64,000 nt of DNA from Nostoc sp. NMS2 (GCF_017115105.1 NZ_JABXKH010000131.1:52720-116719); one strand, 5' to 3'. Positions 27,297-36,812 are shown, numbered from the stretch's first letter. The notes: generated by a model from the sequence alone, not told the origin. Numbers and translations: made by a program.

Positions 27297-28220
27297 ATGT
27301 CACAGACCTTACTACCGCCAGGATGGGTTGAAAAGCTTTGCGATCCTTACGCTGTGCTAGGAATTTCTGTGATTGCTGACGATCGCCAGATTTTCAAACG
27401 CTATCACACTTTAGCGAAGCTGCTACATCCCGATCGCCATGCCAAAAACTGCAATCCAGACCAAAAATTAGCAACGGCAATATTTAGCCATTTAATCAAC
27501 CCAGCTTATGAACAACTGAAACATCGACAGAAGCGCTTGATTGCGATCGCTATGCTGCGATCGGATGCAAGGGTTTTGGAGCAGAAGCCTTTGTCTTCTC
27601 AAAGTGCCATAGCTCAGGAAATTATGGAAATGTCTACACCTGAAGCCGAATTGTTTTACGAAGAAGCGATCGCCTGTTATGCAGAAGCTCAATACAAATC
27701 ACTAGATCAGTTTTATCAGGTGACGCAACAAATTACTATACTGAATTTAGTATACCTACGGTTGCATAAACCAGACCTCTTTCTACCACAAAAAGCTGTT
27801 CCCATAATCCCTGAAGTAGAAATCAAGCCAGTTGAATTGACATTAACTGATGTCAAACCAGTTTTGACAAACTACGCTCAACGTCACTACCAGCGAGCTA
27901 CTGAGTATGTCAGGCTAGGAAAATGGGCCATAGCCGTTCAAGAACTGCGCGATGCCATCAAGTTAGAGCCAAATAACAGTGACTATTATGCCTTATTAGG
28001 TTTGGTACATCTCAAACAGAAATTTATGGGGATGGCTAGGGTTTACATCTGTCAAGCATTAAAACTAAACCCAAAAAATTCCCTAGCCTTAAAATACGCT
28101 CCCGAACTGAAAATTAAACTGGGTGAAAACACCAATCCTAAATCAATGGCTAAAGCTATGAGTATTGCGGCTTTATTAAGTCGGTTTACACAGCGAAAAG
28201 GTTCTCAAGTCAAGTGTTGA
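27297..28220 (+). CDS. DnaJ-domain protein with TPR repeat
   Basis: A 307-residue protein with an N-terminal J-domain (residues about 15-75) including the HPD motif in LLHPDRHAKN, needed to stimulate DnaK-type chaperones. A central helical region follows, then a TPR-like pair around residues 197-265 (HYQRATEYVRLGKWAIAVQEL, then YALLGLVHLKQKFMGMARVYI). There is no Gly/Phe or zinc-finger region, so it is a type III co-chaperone-like protein. A client or location cannot be assigned. It is followed by the DUF1825 gene after a 126-bp spacer. Confidence 0.88.
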   Translation: MSQTLLPPGWVEKLCDPYAVLGISVIADDRQIFKRYHTLAKLLHPDRHAKNCNPDQKLATAIFSHLINPAYEQLKHRQKRLIAIAMLRSDARVLEQKPLSSQSAIAQEIMEMSTPEAELFYEEAIACYAEAQYKSLDQFYQVTQQITILNLVYLRLHKPDLFLPQKAVPIIPEVEIKPVELTLTDVKPVLTNYAQRHYQRATEYVRLGKWAIAVQELRDAIKLEPNNSDYYALLGLVHLKQKFMGMARVYICQALKLNPKNSLALKYAPELKIKLGENTNPKSMAKAMSIAALLSRFTQRKGSQVKC

Positions 28221-28346
28221 AATTTCGGTAACAAACCGTACTAAAACCGAAGCTTCGTCACTAGATTACTCACCTAGACTAAAATAATAAATAGAAGTAA
28301 AACTATTAAGCTACTGAGTCTGGGCGCTCAGTTTAATATAAGCAAT

Positions 28347-28670
28347 ATGGGATTCTTCGATTCTGAGATAATTCAGCAAGAAGCAAAACAACTTTTTGAA
28401 GATTATCAAGCGCTAATCAAGCTTGGTAACAACTACGGCAAATTTGACCGCGATGGCAAAAAGCTGTTTATTGAGCAAATGGAAGCCATGATGGATCGGT
28501 ATCGCATCTTTATGAAGCGCTTCGAGCTATCAGAAGATTTCATGGCACAAATGACCGTAGAACAACTGAAAACGCAATTAGGTCAATTTGGTGTCACTCC
28601 GCAACAAATGTTTGACCAAATGCACCTGACTTTAGAACGGATGAAAGCCGAGCTAGAAAAACAGACTTAG
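28347..28670 (+). CDS. DUF1825 family protein
   Basis: A 107-residue, mostly helical, charged protein that I recognise as the cyanobacterial DUF1825 family (starts MGFFDSEIIQQEAKQLFEDY; central MDRYRIFMKRFELSEDF). It has no membrane segment, signal peptide or cysteine, and looks cytosolic. Function is not known to me. Its length and start are standard. It is on the same strand as the J-domain gene and convergent with the penicillin-binding protein gene; a heptamer array fills the space between the two stops. Confidence 0.85.
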   Translation: MGFFDSEIIQQEAKQLFEDYQALIKLGNNYGKFDRDGKKLFIEQMEAMMDRYRIFMKRFELSEDFMAQMTVEQLKTQLGQFGVTPQQMFDQMHLTLERMKAELEKQT

Positions 28671-28700
28671 TTAATTTTAGATTTTGGATTAATTGCCAAT

Positions 28701-28742
28701 CCAAAATCCAAAATCCAAAATCCAAAATCCAAAATCCAAAAT
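28701..28742. repeat. Heptanucleotide tandem repeat (CCAAAAT)6
   Basis: Six perfect copies of CCAAAAT in a row. The last base pair overlaps the stop codon of the penicillin-binding protein gene on the minus strand. An inverted TTTAGATTTTGGATT copy precedes it at about 28675-28690. Such short tandemly repeated heptamers are known from heterocystous cyanobacteria. Related units lie at 8341-8393 and 25785-25860. Confidence 0.85.
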
Positions 28743-30667
28743 TATTGTGACTTGGGACGAGAAAACTGTGAAGGTGGCTTGAAGTTTTCTACAGGTGTGT
28801 TCTTAAGTGCCTTCTCCATAAAATCTTTCCAGATGGGAGCGACCATAACACCACCTGTTGCATGGTCAGCTAGTTGTCTGTTGTCGTCTCTGCCTACCCA
28901 AACCGCAGTTGTTAACTGTGGCACAGTACCAACAAACCAAATATCCTTTTCTGATGATGTTGTTCCCGTCTTACCGGCGGCTGGCCGACCGATAGCAGCA
29001 CCTTTACCAGTACCTTCAGAAATTACCGATCGCATCACATCAATAATTGCTGCTGATGCCCAAGGATCGAGAACTAGCTGAGGCTTGGGAGTATTATCTA
29101 GCAATACGTTACCACTACTATCAGTGACACGGGCAATTACAGTTGGTGGTGACTGCCAGCCATAATTAGCAAAAGTCGCATAAGCACTAGCCATTTCCAG
29201 AGGTGTTACACCAATTGCACCTAGAGGCAAGGAAGTAACAGGTTCCATCGGACTCATAATACCCAAGGTACGACAAGTTTCGATCACTCTATTCATCCCT
29301 ACAGCCTTACCAATCTTGATCACGGGAATGTTACGTGACTGGGCTAAAGCTGTGCGAATCGGCATCGATCCCCTAAAACTGTTATCGTAATTTCTGGGAA
29401 AGTACCAACCGTTACCATCTCGATAGCTAACTGGGGCATCTACCACCGTTGAATCTGGCGTATACTTACCAGTAGAAAAAGCAGTATAGTATACAAATGG
29501 TTTAAAAGAAGATCCGGGCTGGCGTTGAGCTTGAGTTGCACGATTGAACTCACTGGTCTTAGGATCTATACCGCCCACCAATGCTTTGATAAAATGTGTG
29601 CGCGGATCAATTGACACCAGGGCCATTTGGTTCTTAGATAATCCCTGATCTAAAAGTCTTTTATGCCACTTAACTACGGTTTCCTCTGCCATTATTTGGA
29701 ACTTAGTATCAACTGTAGTTTGCACCCGCATCCCACCTTTGAGTAATGTCTCACGCCCAAACTTCTTAGCCAATTCCTGCGCTACAGTGTTGGTTACATA
29801 AGGTAGGGCACTACCTTGAAAAGATTTGATTCTACCAAGTTTTATTTCCTGCTTGAGGGCATTGTCATACTCTGACTGGTTGATCCAGTTTAATTCCAGC
29901 ATCCGCCCCAGCACTTCTTTTTGTTTCTGTTTTGCCAGCTTCATGCTCACAAAGGGGCTGAATTCTTCTGGTGCTTGGATCAAACCCGCCATCATTGCTG
30001 ATTCACCCAAGCTCAAATATTCTGATGACTTATTAAAGTAACTGCGGGCTGCCGTTTGTACACCATAATTGTTATGACCCCAATAAACTTGATTGAGGTA
30101 CATTTCTAAAATTTGGTCTTTGGTAAGAATTTGCTCTAGCCTGATTGCCAGCACTGCCTCCGCTAACTTGCGGGTAAAGGCACGCTTTTGAGACAAAAAT
30201 AGGTTTTTTACCAACTGCATAGTAACAGTAGAGCCACCCTCTTTGACTCCACCTGCTACAGCGTTAACTACTATAGCCCGGCCAACACCAGTGGGGTTAA
30301 TACCGTGGTGATCGTAGAAGTGACTATCTTCACTTGCTAATACCGCCCGTTTTAAGTTCGGAGAAATTCTATCCAGAGGTACGACTTCCCGGTTGGCTTC
30401 CCCGTGGATACTCGTTAAAAGTTTACCTTTAACGTCATAGATGTAAGTTGTTTCTGAGGGAAAGAAGTTACGTAGCTGTCTTACATCTGGCAAATTACGG
30501 AAACTGATGGCTAAACCAACCAGTCCTCCGGCTACAATGGAACTTGCCAACATGGTAATTGAAAGCAGAGTGCCGCCAGTTACCTGACCAACTCCTTTCA
30601 AAAACTCAAAACCCGATGAAGCCCGACGTTGTGGCTGTTTATCTTCAAAAGTCCTAGAAGACGACAC
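28742..30667 (-). CDS. Class A penicillin-binding protein (PBP1a type)
   Basis: Bifunctional peptidoglycan glycosyltransferase/transpeptidase, 641 residues. It has a cytoplasmic tail and one membrane segment (residues about 27-55, LKGVGQVTGGTLLSITMLAS). The GT51 domain carries SEDSHFYDHHG and GGSTVTMQLVKNL (residues about 110-165). The transpeptidase domain contains SSFK in QPGSSFKPFVYY (active-site serine), SRN in AQSRNIPV, and KTGTTS. All catalytic motifs are present. The C-terminal tail is short (no PASTA or Gly-rich extension). It diverges from tyrS, and the region between is only about 175 bp. Confidence 0.93.
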   Translation of the reverse strand: MSSSRTFEDKQPQRRASSGFEFLKGVGQVTGGTLLSITMLASSIVAGGLVGLAISFRNLPDVRQLRNFFPSETTYIYDVKGKLLTSIHGEANREVVPLDRISPNLKRAVLASEDSHFYDHHGINPTGVGRAIVVNAVAGGVKEGGSTVTMQLVKNLFLSQKRAFTRKLAEAVLAIRLEQILTKDQILEMYLNQVYWGHNNYGVQTAARSYFNKSSEYLSLGESAMMAGLIQAPEEFSPFVSMKLAKQKQKEVLGRMLELNWINQSEYDNALKQEIKLGRIKSFQGSALPYVTNTVAQELAKKFGRETLLKGGMRVQTTVDTKFQIMAEETVVKWHKRLLDQGLSKNQMALVSIDPRTHFIKALVGGIDPKTSEFNRATQAQRQPGSSFKPFVYYTAFSTGKYTPDSTVVDAPVSYRDGNGWYFPRNYDNSFRGSMPIRTALAQSRNIPVIKIGKAVGMNRVIETCRTLGIMSPMEPVTSLPLGAIGVTPLEMASAYATFANYGWQSPPTVIARVTDSSGNVLLDNTPKPQLVLDPWASAAIIDVMRSVISEGTGKGAAIGRPAAGKTGTTSSEKDIWFVGTVPQLTTAVWVGRDDNRQLADHATGGVMVAPIWKDFMEKALKNTPVENFKPPSQFSRPKSQ

Positions 30668-30843
30668 GGCGATTTCACTTCCTCACTTATAAATTTAACT
30701 GTAATTGATTGGACGAAGCAAGGCGGTTAATTTTTTGCAATTATAGTAGTTTGGCAGATGAGAAAGTGGATAAATTGCAAGTGTTTATAACCAACTTAAC
30801 TTCTAGTGGGCAAAACATAGCTAATAATGATGAGTCTCTTAGT

Positions 30844-32031
30844 ATGACGCAAGATTTTGCTTGGCTGCGTCGTGGTGTTGTAGAAGTTTTTCCACAACCA
30901 GTTGATGTTAACAGTGAAACTCTAGAAAAGCGTTTGGCAACTACAAACAAACCTTTGAGGATCAAGTTGGGGATTGACCCTACTGGTACTGATATTCATC
31001 TTGGTCATAGCATACCAGTACGAAAACTGCGAGCGTTTCAAGATGCTGGCCATATAGCAGTTCTAATTATTGGCGATTTTACAGCACGCATTGGCGATCC
31101 GACTGGGAAATCTGAGGTGCGTCGCCAGCTTACAGAAGCAGATGTCGCCCAAAATGCCCAGACTTATCTTGACCAAGTACGTCCTATCTTGGATTTTGAC
31201 ACACCAGGAAGGTTAGAGGTGCGTTATAACTCAGAATGGCTCTCTGGACTTAACTTAGAGAAAATTTTGGAGTTACTCTCGACGATGACGGTGGGGCAGA
31301 TGTTGGCGAAAGAAGGATTTGCCGATCGCTATAAGAAAGAGAATCCGATTTTTATCCATGAGTTCCTATACCCGTTAATGCAAGGTTTCGATTCCGTTGC
31401 TGTTGAAGCAGATGTGGAATTAGGAGGGACTGATCAGAAATTTAACATCGCTGTGGGCAGAGATTTGCAGCGCCATTTTGGTCAAATGCCCCAGTTTGGG
31501 ATGCTGCTGCCAATTTTGATTGGCACGGATGGGGTGCAAAAAATGTCCAAGTCTTTAGGTAATTATATTGGGTTGTCGGAACATCCGGGGCAAAAATATC
31601 AGAAGTTACAAGGAGTTCCAGATAATTTGCTGTCACAATATTTTGAACTGCTGACGGATTTACCTTTGGATAATCTGCCAGAAAATCCCCGCGATCGCCA
31701 AACACTTTTAGCATGGGAAGTTGTCAAGCAGTACCACGGCGAAACAGCCGCCCAAGAAGCAAAAGTTGCAGCCCAAAGTGGCGGAAAGGAAGGTACAGTT
31801 CCCGAATTTTCTCTAGCTGAGGTATCGCATCCGGCTAAATTAGCCTATATTCTCAACGTCACTGGCTTATGCAAAAGTACAGGGGAAGGTAAGCGAAAAA
31901 TTCAAGAAGGTGGGGTGCGTATAGATGGCGATCGCATTACCGATGTTGATACTACTTTTGCCGATTCTGCCCAGTTACAAGGTAAGGTTTTACAAGTTGG
32001 GAAAAATAAGTTTGTGCGTTTAGTGCCTTAA
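30844..32031 (+). CDS. tyrS: Tyrosyl-tRNA synthetase
   Basis: Class I synthetase that charges tRNA-Tyr. I start it at 30844 ([12 protein letters not shown]), giving 395 residues, because this matches the family N-terminus; the frame stays open 45 codons upstream to 30709, but that segment has no family character. Visible features are the HIGH-type motif HLGH, the tyrosine-binding region with GGTDQKFN, the KMSKS motif ([11 protein letters not shown]), and a C-terminal S4 RNA-binding domain (residues about 325-390, [21 protein letters not shown]). pyrF follows directly. This is the longer, ~400-residue type with an S4 domain. Confidence 0.95.
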   Translation: MTQDFAWLRRGVVEVFPQPVDVNSETLEKRLATTNKPLRIKLGIDPTGTDIHLGHSIPVRKLRAFQDAGHIAVLIIGDFTARIGDPTGKSEVRRQLTEADVAQNAQTYLDQVRPILDFDTPGRLEVRYNSEWLSGLNLEKILELLSTMTVGQMLAKEGFADRYKKENPIFIHEFLYPLMQGFDSVAVEADVELGGTDQKFNIAVGRDLQRHFGQMPQFGMLLPILIGTDGVQKMSKSLGNYIGLSEHPGQKYQKLQGVPDNLLSQYFELLTDLPLDNLPENPRDRQTLLAWEVVKQYHGETAAQEAKVAAQSGGKEGTVPEFSLAEVSHPAKLAYILNVTGLCKSTGEGKRKIQEGGVRIDGDRITDVDTTFADSAQLQGKVLQVGKNKFVRLVP

Positions 32032-32052
32032 ATGGGAAGTAGGGAATCGCAA

Positions 32053-32772
32053 ATGAACGCAGAGCAACGAGTTATAGTGCCTTTGGATGTGCCGGATGAA
32101 CAAAGTGCGATCGCTCTTATAGATCAACTTCCGCAAGTGGTTTGGTGGAAAGTAGGCTTAGAGTTGTTTACCAGCACTGGCCCGAAAATTTTGGAAGTCC
32201 TAAAGTCCAAGGAAAAACGAATCTTCCTAGATTTAAAGTTTCACGATATCCCGAACACTGTCGCCGGTGCTTGTCGTAGTGCAGCTAAATATGGGGTAGA
32301 TTTATTGACAATTCATGCGACATCTGGTATAGAAGCTCTCAAAGCTGCAACCGAGGCAGCACAAGAAGGAGCAGCCCAAGCGGGTGTAAAACCGCCTAAG
32401 TTAATTGCTATTACTTTGTTAACGAGCATTTCTACTAGGCAGTTAGCGTTTGATTTAAAAATTCCCCTAGAATTACCAGAATACGCTCTAGAAATGGCAT
32501 TAATGGCTCAAGAGGCGGGATTGGATGGGGCAGTTTGTTCGCCTCAAGAGGCGGCACAGTTGCGAGAAACTTGTGGAGATGACTTTTTGCTAGTTTGTCC
32601 CGGCGTTAGACCAAATTGGGCAGAAAAAGGCGATCAAAAGCGATCGCTCACTCCAGCCCAAGCAATGATTGCTGGTGCAGATTATCTCGTAATTGGCCGT
32701 CCCATCACGGCTGCTACTGATCCGGAATTAGCCTGGAAGAGGATTTCTGAGGAGTTAACCACAGTGGCATGA
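32053..32772 (+). CDS. pyrF: Orotidine-5'-phosphate decarboxylase
   Basis: Last step of UMP synthesis. From the chosen start at 32053 the protein has 239 residues with [10 protein letters not shown] at the N-terminus and the catalytic [10 protein letters not shown] motif (Asp and Lys), plus VCPGVRP and the phosphate-binding DYLVIGRPI at the C-terminus. A start at 32032 directly after tyrS would add seven residues with no family support. It overlaps the next gene by 4 bp (ATGA), so tyrS-pyrF-orf are probably one transcript. Confidence 0.95.
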   Translation: MNAEQRVIVPLDVPDEQSAIALIDQLPQVVWWKVGLELFTSTGPKILEVLKSKEKRIFLDLKFHDIPNTVAGACRSAAKYGVDLLTIHATSGIEALKAATEAAQEGAAQAGVKPPKLIAITLLTSISTRQLAFDLKIPLELPEYALEMALMAQEAGLDGAVCSPQEAAQLRETCGDDFLLVCPGVRPNWAEKGDQKRSLTPAQAMIAGADYLVIGRPITAATDPELAWKRISEELTTVA

Positions 32773-33494
32773 AGTTAAGAGTCAGTGAGAAACTGGGAGA
32801 CAGAGTGCAGGGTGTAAGGGAGAAAAATCTTGCCTCTTCGCTCAAGAAGAAAAATTATAGTTGGCTTTTAGCTTGTGGCTTCTGGGTTTTAGTATCAAAT
32901 AGCCTTACTTACCCAGCGTTCTCGAAAAACCTCACCCCTAACCCCTCGGCGCTAGCAGAAAAGGAAAATGTCAACGACGGGGCGAAGTCTTTCTGTTCTG
33001 AGCAAAATTTAGAAACATTAACTATACAGCTACTCCAAGATTTACCTAGTTATACAAATCGCGCTAGTCAACGCGCCCGTCGCCTTAGCAGAAAAAGTGA
33101 TATTTATAGTTATATGTTAGTGGCAGGAAGACCAGAGTTTACTCCTCTGCCCCTTAACCTGGAAGAATATAGTGCAGATGCGTCTAAAAGCTCTGCATCA
33201 GGAGTTGAGCAAGTTTTCTTTACTACCTTGGAGCGGCAGTACATAGGCAAGAAAGCGATCGAATTACAGGAGTTCCACTGGTTGTTGTTGACTAAAACTA
33301 CAACTGGTTGGCATTTAGTAATGATGTTTTCTCAAACTGGTTCCAATTCAGCACAGCAGCCATTATCCCCGCCCCGCGATAGTAGTAATGGTACTGTTGC
33401 CCAAGGGGTTAATACTTGGTTACGCGATTGCCAAGCTGGAAGTGTCCGACGGATGCGTGCTGTAAATGGTGGACGATATCCCGCCCAGAACTGA
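32769..33494 (+). CDS. Conserved hypothetical protein with N-terminal membrane/signal segment
   Basis: A 241-residue protein that I do not recognise as a named family. Residues about 31-55 ([22 protein letters not shown]) form a hydrophobic signal-like segment after a basic 30-residue leader, so the rest is probably outside the cytoplasm or lumenal. The mature part has a helical region ([19 protein letters not shown]), two cysteines (one near residue 77, one in RDCQAG near residue 222) and a beta-like stretch ending [10 protein letters not shown]. Its start overlaps the pyrF stop, which implies translational coupling. Function unknown. Confidence 0.75.
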   Translation: MKLRVSEKLGDRVQGVREKNLASSLKKKNYSWLLACGFWVLVSNSLTYPAFSKNLTPNPSALAEKENVNDGAKSFCSEQNLETLTIQLLQDLPSYTNRASQRARRLSRKSDIYSYMLVAGRPEFTPLPLNLEEYSADASKSSASGVEQVFFTTLERQYIGKKAIELQEFHWLLLTKTTTGWHLVMMFSQTGSNSAQQPLSPPRDSSNGTVAQGVNTWLRDCQAGSVRRMRAVNGGRYPAQN

Positions 33495-33520
33495 AGTTAT
33501 GGGCTGATAGCCAAAAAATA

Positions 33521-33745
33521 CTCAACTACTTCTTGTGGGGTGGGCATCCTGCCCGCCTATAGTCCAATACGGTTCAGTTAAGAAAAATAGTAGGTTGGGT
33601 TGAGCAATAGCGAAACCCAACAAATGGTTAATAATGTTGGGTTTCGTTCCTCAACCCAACCTACACAACTCAACTACTTCTTGTGGGGTGGGCATCCTGC
33701 CTGCCCATAGTCCAAGGCGCTCATGTTGCCCACCCCACAAGATTG
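33521..33745. repeat. Composite repeat: hairpin flanked by direct repeats
   Basis: A 75-bp hairpin (33590-33664) has perfect 15-bp arms GTAGGTTGGGTTGAG. It is flanked by two copies of a roughly 46-bp direct repeat that begins CTCAACTACTTCTTGTGGGG (33521 and 33669). Part of that direct repeat is found inverted again at about 33731-33745 (TTGCCCACCCCACAAG). The rest of the 33495-34126 spacer is AT-rich and holds no gene I can support. Confidence 0.75.
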
Positions 33746-34126
33746 GATAATTTATTTGTTGAAAGTCCCCAAACGAAAAGCACTAAAAGTATGCTTTTGC
33801 AAAAGGGGGAAAGAGATTTTTATTACCCTTTTCCCTTTTCGCTACCTCTGCAAAAAGTCGATTTTGATCTCCATCAATTTTCGACCTAGATAATTGTTGT
33901 AAACAAAATAAATGTACATCATCTAACTAGCTTGTATCAGTGAAATTGCGCCTATGTCTTTGGGAAGATTTTCACCAAGTTTAGGCAATAAACAGCAAAA
34001 AAAAGCAGACATTATTTAAAAACGAAGGCTGGCTTTAATTTAAGCGTTGTAACTCCCATTTTTTGGCGATAACATAGAAATAAGTTTATTTCAAGCTTCT
34101 CAAACCGCCTTTGGCGTTAGTTTTTT

Positions 34127-34393
34127 ATGGAGATTCAATTAATCAACATCGGCTTTGGTAACATTGTGTCTGCTAACCGAGTAGTTGCAATTGTCAGTCC
34201 AGAATCTGCCCCGATTAAGCGGATTATTACCGATGCGCGGGACAGAGGTCAACTGATTGATGCAACTTACGGTCGTCGGACTAGAGCTGTAATTATCACC
34301 GATTCCAGCCACGTAATTCTATCAGCAATTCAGCCGGAAACGGTAGCGAATCGCTTTGTGATTTCCCGCGATCATCAAACTGTAGATAATTAA
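34127..34393 (+). CDS. remA: RemA-like DUF370 protein
   Basis: An 88-residue protein matching the DUF370/RemA family ([22 protein letters not shown], then [27 protein letters not shown]). In Bacillus RemA is a DNA-binding activator of biofilm matrix genes, and the remA-gmk gene order is shared between Firmicutes and cyanobacteria. What it regulates here is unknown. The basic patch (KR, RGR, GRRTRA) fits nucleic-acid binding. The start is preceded by a GGAG-type site (TATGGAG is within the start region). It is 165 bp upstream of gmk and on the same strand. Confidence 0.9.
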   Translation: MEIQLINIGFGNIVSANRVVAIVSPESAPIKRIITDARDRGQLIDATYGRRTRAVIITDSSHVILSAIQPETVANRFVISRDHQTVDN

Positions 34394-34558
34394 CAGTAGA
34401 TTATTGCTACTCCTCTTTGTACCGCATCAGCAGTACGATGTGAATTAGATAAGTTTTCTGTCACCCTTGCTACATATTCCTTAGTCACTAGTGGACTTGG
34501 CCGGGAACACAAGACTAATGAATAATATCTATTGATTGATTCACATGTTGAGGGGATA

Positions 34559-35155
34559 ATGCCAGTTTTACCCATCCAGAGTAGTGCTACCACCGAAGAA
34601 TGCTTACATTTAGGCAGGTTGATTGTTTTGACTGGCCCTAGTGGGGTTGGTAAAGGCACTTTAATGCGATCGCTCCTACAACGTCATCCAGAACTTTATT
34701 TTTCCGTATCCGCAACGACTCGTTCTCCCCGTCCAGGGGAAATCGATGGCAAAAATTATTACTTTGTCAGCCGTAGTAAATTTGAACAATTAGTGGCTGA
34801 AGGTGAATTTTTAGAATGGGCAGAATTTGCTGGTAACTATTACGGCACTCCCCGTGAAGCTGTACTTAACCAAATTCAATCTGGCAAGTTGGTAGTGCTG
34901 GAAATCGAGTTAGAAGGCGCAAGACAAATTCGTGTTTCCTTCCCCAGTGCCCTGAGCATTTTTATTTTACCGCCTTCTTTTGATGAATTGGAGAAACGGA
35001 TACGCGATCGCGCCCAAGACTCTGAAGAAGCGATCGCCCGTCGTCTACTCCGCGCCCAAGAAGAAATTCAAGCCGCAGACGAATTTGATATTCAAATCGT
35101 TAATGACGATTTTGAAACTGCTTTAAATGACATTGAAACGGTTTTGTTCAATTAA
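34559..35155 (+). CDS. gmk: Guanylate kinase
   Basis: Phosphorylates GMP to GDP. The 198-residue protein starts at 34559 because GAGGGG sits 5-10 nt before this ATG; an in-frame ATG at 34532 would add nine residues. It has the P-loop [10 protein letters not shown], the GMP-binding RSPRPGE and [15 protein letters not shown], and the lid region [17 protein letters not shown]. Everything catalytic is present. It is convergent with psaL; a palindrome and a short inverted repeat lie between the two genes. Confidence 0.96.
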   Translation: MPVLPIQSSATTEECLHLGRLIVLTGPSGVGKGTLMRSLLQRHPELYFSVSATTRSPRPGEIDGKNYYFVSRSKFEQLVAEGEFLEWAEFAGNYYGTPREAVLNQIQSGKLVVLEIELEGARQIRVSFPSALSIFILPPSFDELEKRIRDRAQDSEEAIARRLLRAQEEIQAADEFDIQIVNDDFETALNDIETVLFN

Positions 35156-35160
35156 GGAGA

Positions 35161-35178
35161 GACGCGATTAATCGCGTC
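35161..35178. repeat. Palindrome GACGCGATTAATCGCGTC
   Basis: A perfect 18-bp palindrome 6 bp after the gmk stop. It is the same family as 7120-7139 and the two in-frame copies near 634-678. An additional inverted repeat, GTTAGGAGTT/AACTCCTAAC, follows in the same spacer (about 35188-35230), which may provide the convergent terminators for gmk and psaL. Confidence 0.75.
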
Positions 35179-35244
35179 TGTACAGGAGTTAGGAGTTTAA
35201 AATCATAAATTCTAACTTCTAACTCCTAACTCTTCATTTCTAAA

Positions 35245-35766
35245 TTAACCAAATAAACCTTGAATTATTCCCAGGTTACTAGTCAAAAAGTAGGCAACTA
35301 CTGCACCACCAATACCACCAATCAAGAAAGAACTGGTAAAGTTGTTCCAGCTTTCTTTAGAGTTAAAAGCATCTACCGGGGGATTGGGTACGGTAACGCT
35401 AGGAAGTGCTTTAGGTGGATTGCTATTGGCATACAAGGATAGACAAGCGGTGAGCAAAACCACTAAGCCGATGGCTCCCAGTAACCCAGCCAAGTTAGCG
35501 TTAGCTGTATCCCGCAGTGGGCCCAATTTGGCGAAGGGGCCAAATAGCAAGTAGCCATGAGCCTGTCCAACTTCTAAACCGCGTCTAGCAGGAGACAGAC
35601 CTGGACGATAGGCAGGTAAGTTATTAATGAACCACTTGCTCAAGGGAGAAGCATTAACCGGGGTTTCTAGATTGCCCAGTTGCGGATCGCGGAATGCAGG
35701 GAAAACAACTTCCCGATTTCTGGGATCGCTGGGGAGATTCTTTGATGCGTCTACAGCTTGTGCCAT
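35245..35766 (-). CDS. psaL: Photosystem I subunit XI (PsaL)
   Basis: Membrane subunit that holds photosystem I oligomers together in cyanobacteria. The 173 residues include VFPAFRDPQLGNLETPVNAS near the N-terminus, HGYLLFGPFAKLGPLR, a membrane segment (LLGAIGLVVLLTACLSLYA), and a C-terminal membrane segment (FLIGGIGGAVVAYFLTSN). The sequence has the normal cyanobacterial length. Upstream lie psaJ and psaF on the same strand. A strong hairpin in the 273-bp spacer separates them, so psaL may have its own promoter or be transcribed as a reduced read-through. Confidence 0.96.
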   Translation of the reverse strand: MAQAVDASKNLPSDPRNREVVFPAFRDPQLGNLETPVNASPLSKWFINNLPAYRPGLSPARRGLEVGQAHGYLLFGPFAKLGPLRDTANANLAGLLGAIGLVVLLTACLSLYANSNPPKALPSVTVPNPPVDAFNSKESWNNFTSSFLIGGIGGAVVAYFLTSNLGIIQGLFG

Positions 35767-35885
35767 ATTTTATGTTCGCCTCTAAATTTAAAATGGTGGC
35801 ATTTTTATATTAATAATAATTGTAGCCAAAGATGTTTTTTGGCTAAGAAGTTTAGAAAAATTAATTTAGCTACTTTTAAAAGTGT

Positions 35886-35920
35886 GAAACTCGCGATCTG
35901 TAAACAGGATCACGAGTTTC
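35886..35920 (-). other. Hairpin in the psaJ-psaL spacer
   Basis: GAAACTCG (35886-35893) pairs perfectly with CGAGTTTC (35913-35920); after a C/A mismatch a GATC/GATC pairing extends the stem. On the plus strand it is followed by six A, so seen from the minus strand U residues precede the stem and none follow. It is therefore more likely an RNA-processing or stability structure than a terminator of psaFJ. Confidence 0.5.
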
Positions 35921-36039
35921 AAAAAACTCTTTGTGCTGCCTATTCTGCTGATAACTCTGCTTAACTAAGCTGAATATATCAACTACATAATTTTAGGAAA
36001 AACACAAGAAATTTAACTGTGCTAAATCCCTTTTTCCAC

Positions 36040-36189
36040 TTATGGCAGTGGGTGGAAAAGTAAGTCTGGGAAAAAGCGGTTGAATTCAATCAAGATACCT
36101 GCTGTGATTGTCAGCCAGATGGTAGCTGCCACAGGTGCTGTGGAAATAAACTTAATCAAATATGATGATTGATCGCCTTTGTCTGCCAT
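36040..36189 (-). CDS. psaJ: Photosystem I subunit IX (PsaJ)
   Basis: A 49-residue single-span membrane subunit of photosystem I, located next to PsaF. Read from the minus strand it starts [19 protein letters not shown], has one hydrophobic helix ([17 protein letters not shown]) and ends [11 protein letters not shown], the standard PsaJ C-terminus with the FFPD/HP pattern. It is too short to be found by simple length cut-offs. It starts 39 bp after the psaF stop and shares its operon; psaL follows 273 bp downstream. Confidence 0.96.
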   Translation of the reverse strand: MADKGDQSSYLIKFISTAPVAATIWLTITAGILIEFNRFFPDLLFHPLP

Positions 36190-36228
36190 GAATTTAGTCT
36201 CCAAAACGAATGAATTAGTTAAGCTGAT

Positions 36229-36723
36229 TTAGCGTGGGGAAATGGGGATTTCTGAATCTTTGGCTGCTAATTTACCAGAGAGTAATTCTTGCACTGCTGC
36301 TGCTGGCCAAGCAAAGCCTGATGCCATTATGGGTAGTGCCAAACCAAGATCGATTTGGATTTCTTTGAGTTCAGTATCAGATTCCTTTTTGATCGCTTGC
36401 AAGTAGGCACGACCTACCCAGCCAATCCAACCGGCAATATATAGAAACAGAATGCTGGGGATCAAAAAGTCACCAGCCCGATCTAGACGACCATCAACAA
36501 TTAAGTGGGGGTAGCCTTCAGGGCCGCACAGTGCCTGAGAATAACGCTCAAACCGCTTTTTTCCTGATTGGGGATCGGCGGTAGTATTACGGGCATTAGC
36601 TGCTAGCTCTTGAAAAGCGGGATTGTCCTTGCACGGTGTCAAATTAGCCCCTAAAGCTTGTGCTGGGGAGGCAAAATTGAACCAAAGACAAATCGCTAAC
36701 ATCAAAGCAAACAATCGTCGCAT
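36229..36723 (-). CDS. psaF: Photosystem I subunit III (PsaF)
   Basis: Lumenal/membrane subunit of photosystem I, the plastocyanin or cytochrome c6 docking region in algae and plants. The 164-residue precursor has a cleavable N-terminal signal ([15 protein letters not shown], cleavage after AQA), the lumenal domain with two cysteines (PCKDN and [16 protein letters not shown]), a membrane segment ([21 protein letters not shown]) and a C-terminal segment with a second hydrophobic part ([21 protein letters not shown]). The Lys-rich N-terminal helix extension of plants is absent, as usual in cyanobacteria. It is the first gene of psaF-psaJ. Confidence 0.97.
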   Translation of the reverse strand: MRRLFALMLAICLWFNFASPAQALGANLTPCKDNPAFQELAANARNTTADPQSGKKRFERYSQALCGPEGYPHLIVDGRLDRAGDFLIPSILFLYIAGWIGWVGRAYLQAIKKESDTELKEIQIDLGLALPIMASGFAWPAAAVQELLSGKLAAKDSEIPISPR

Positions 36724-36812
36724 AGAGTTGTTTCCTTTTATTACAAAACAAGAAGTTCTTTGTACAAAACGAAGCGGCTTGTACAGTTGTTTATTTGCAT
36801 AACTAGGAAGTC

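Noticed and set aside
28701..28742. CRISPR-like tandem repeat
   Set aside because: The units are 7 bp with no spacers; this is a heptamer array. No CRISPR array was seen anywhere in the window.
30709..30843. N-terminal extension of tyrS
   Set aside because: The 45 residues do not match the family, and the ATG at 30844 gives the usual N-terminus.
33683..33889. Plus-strand open frame of 68 codons
   Set aside because: It starts in a direct repeat and has no recognisable domain.
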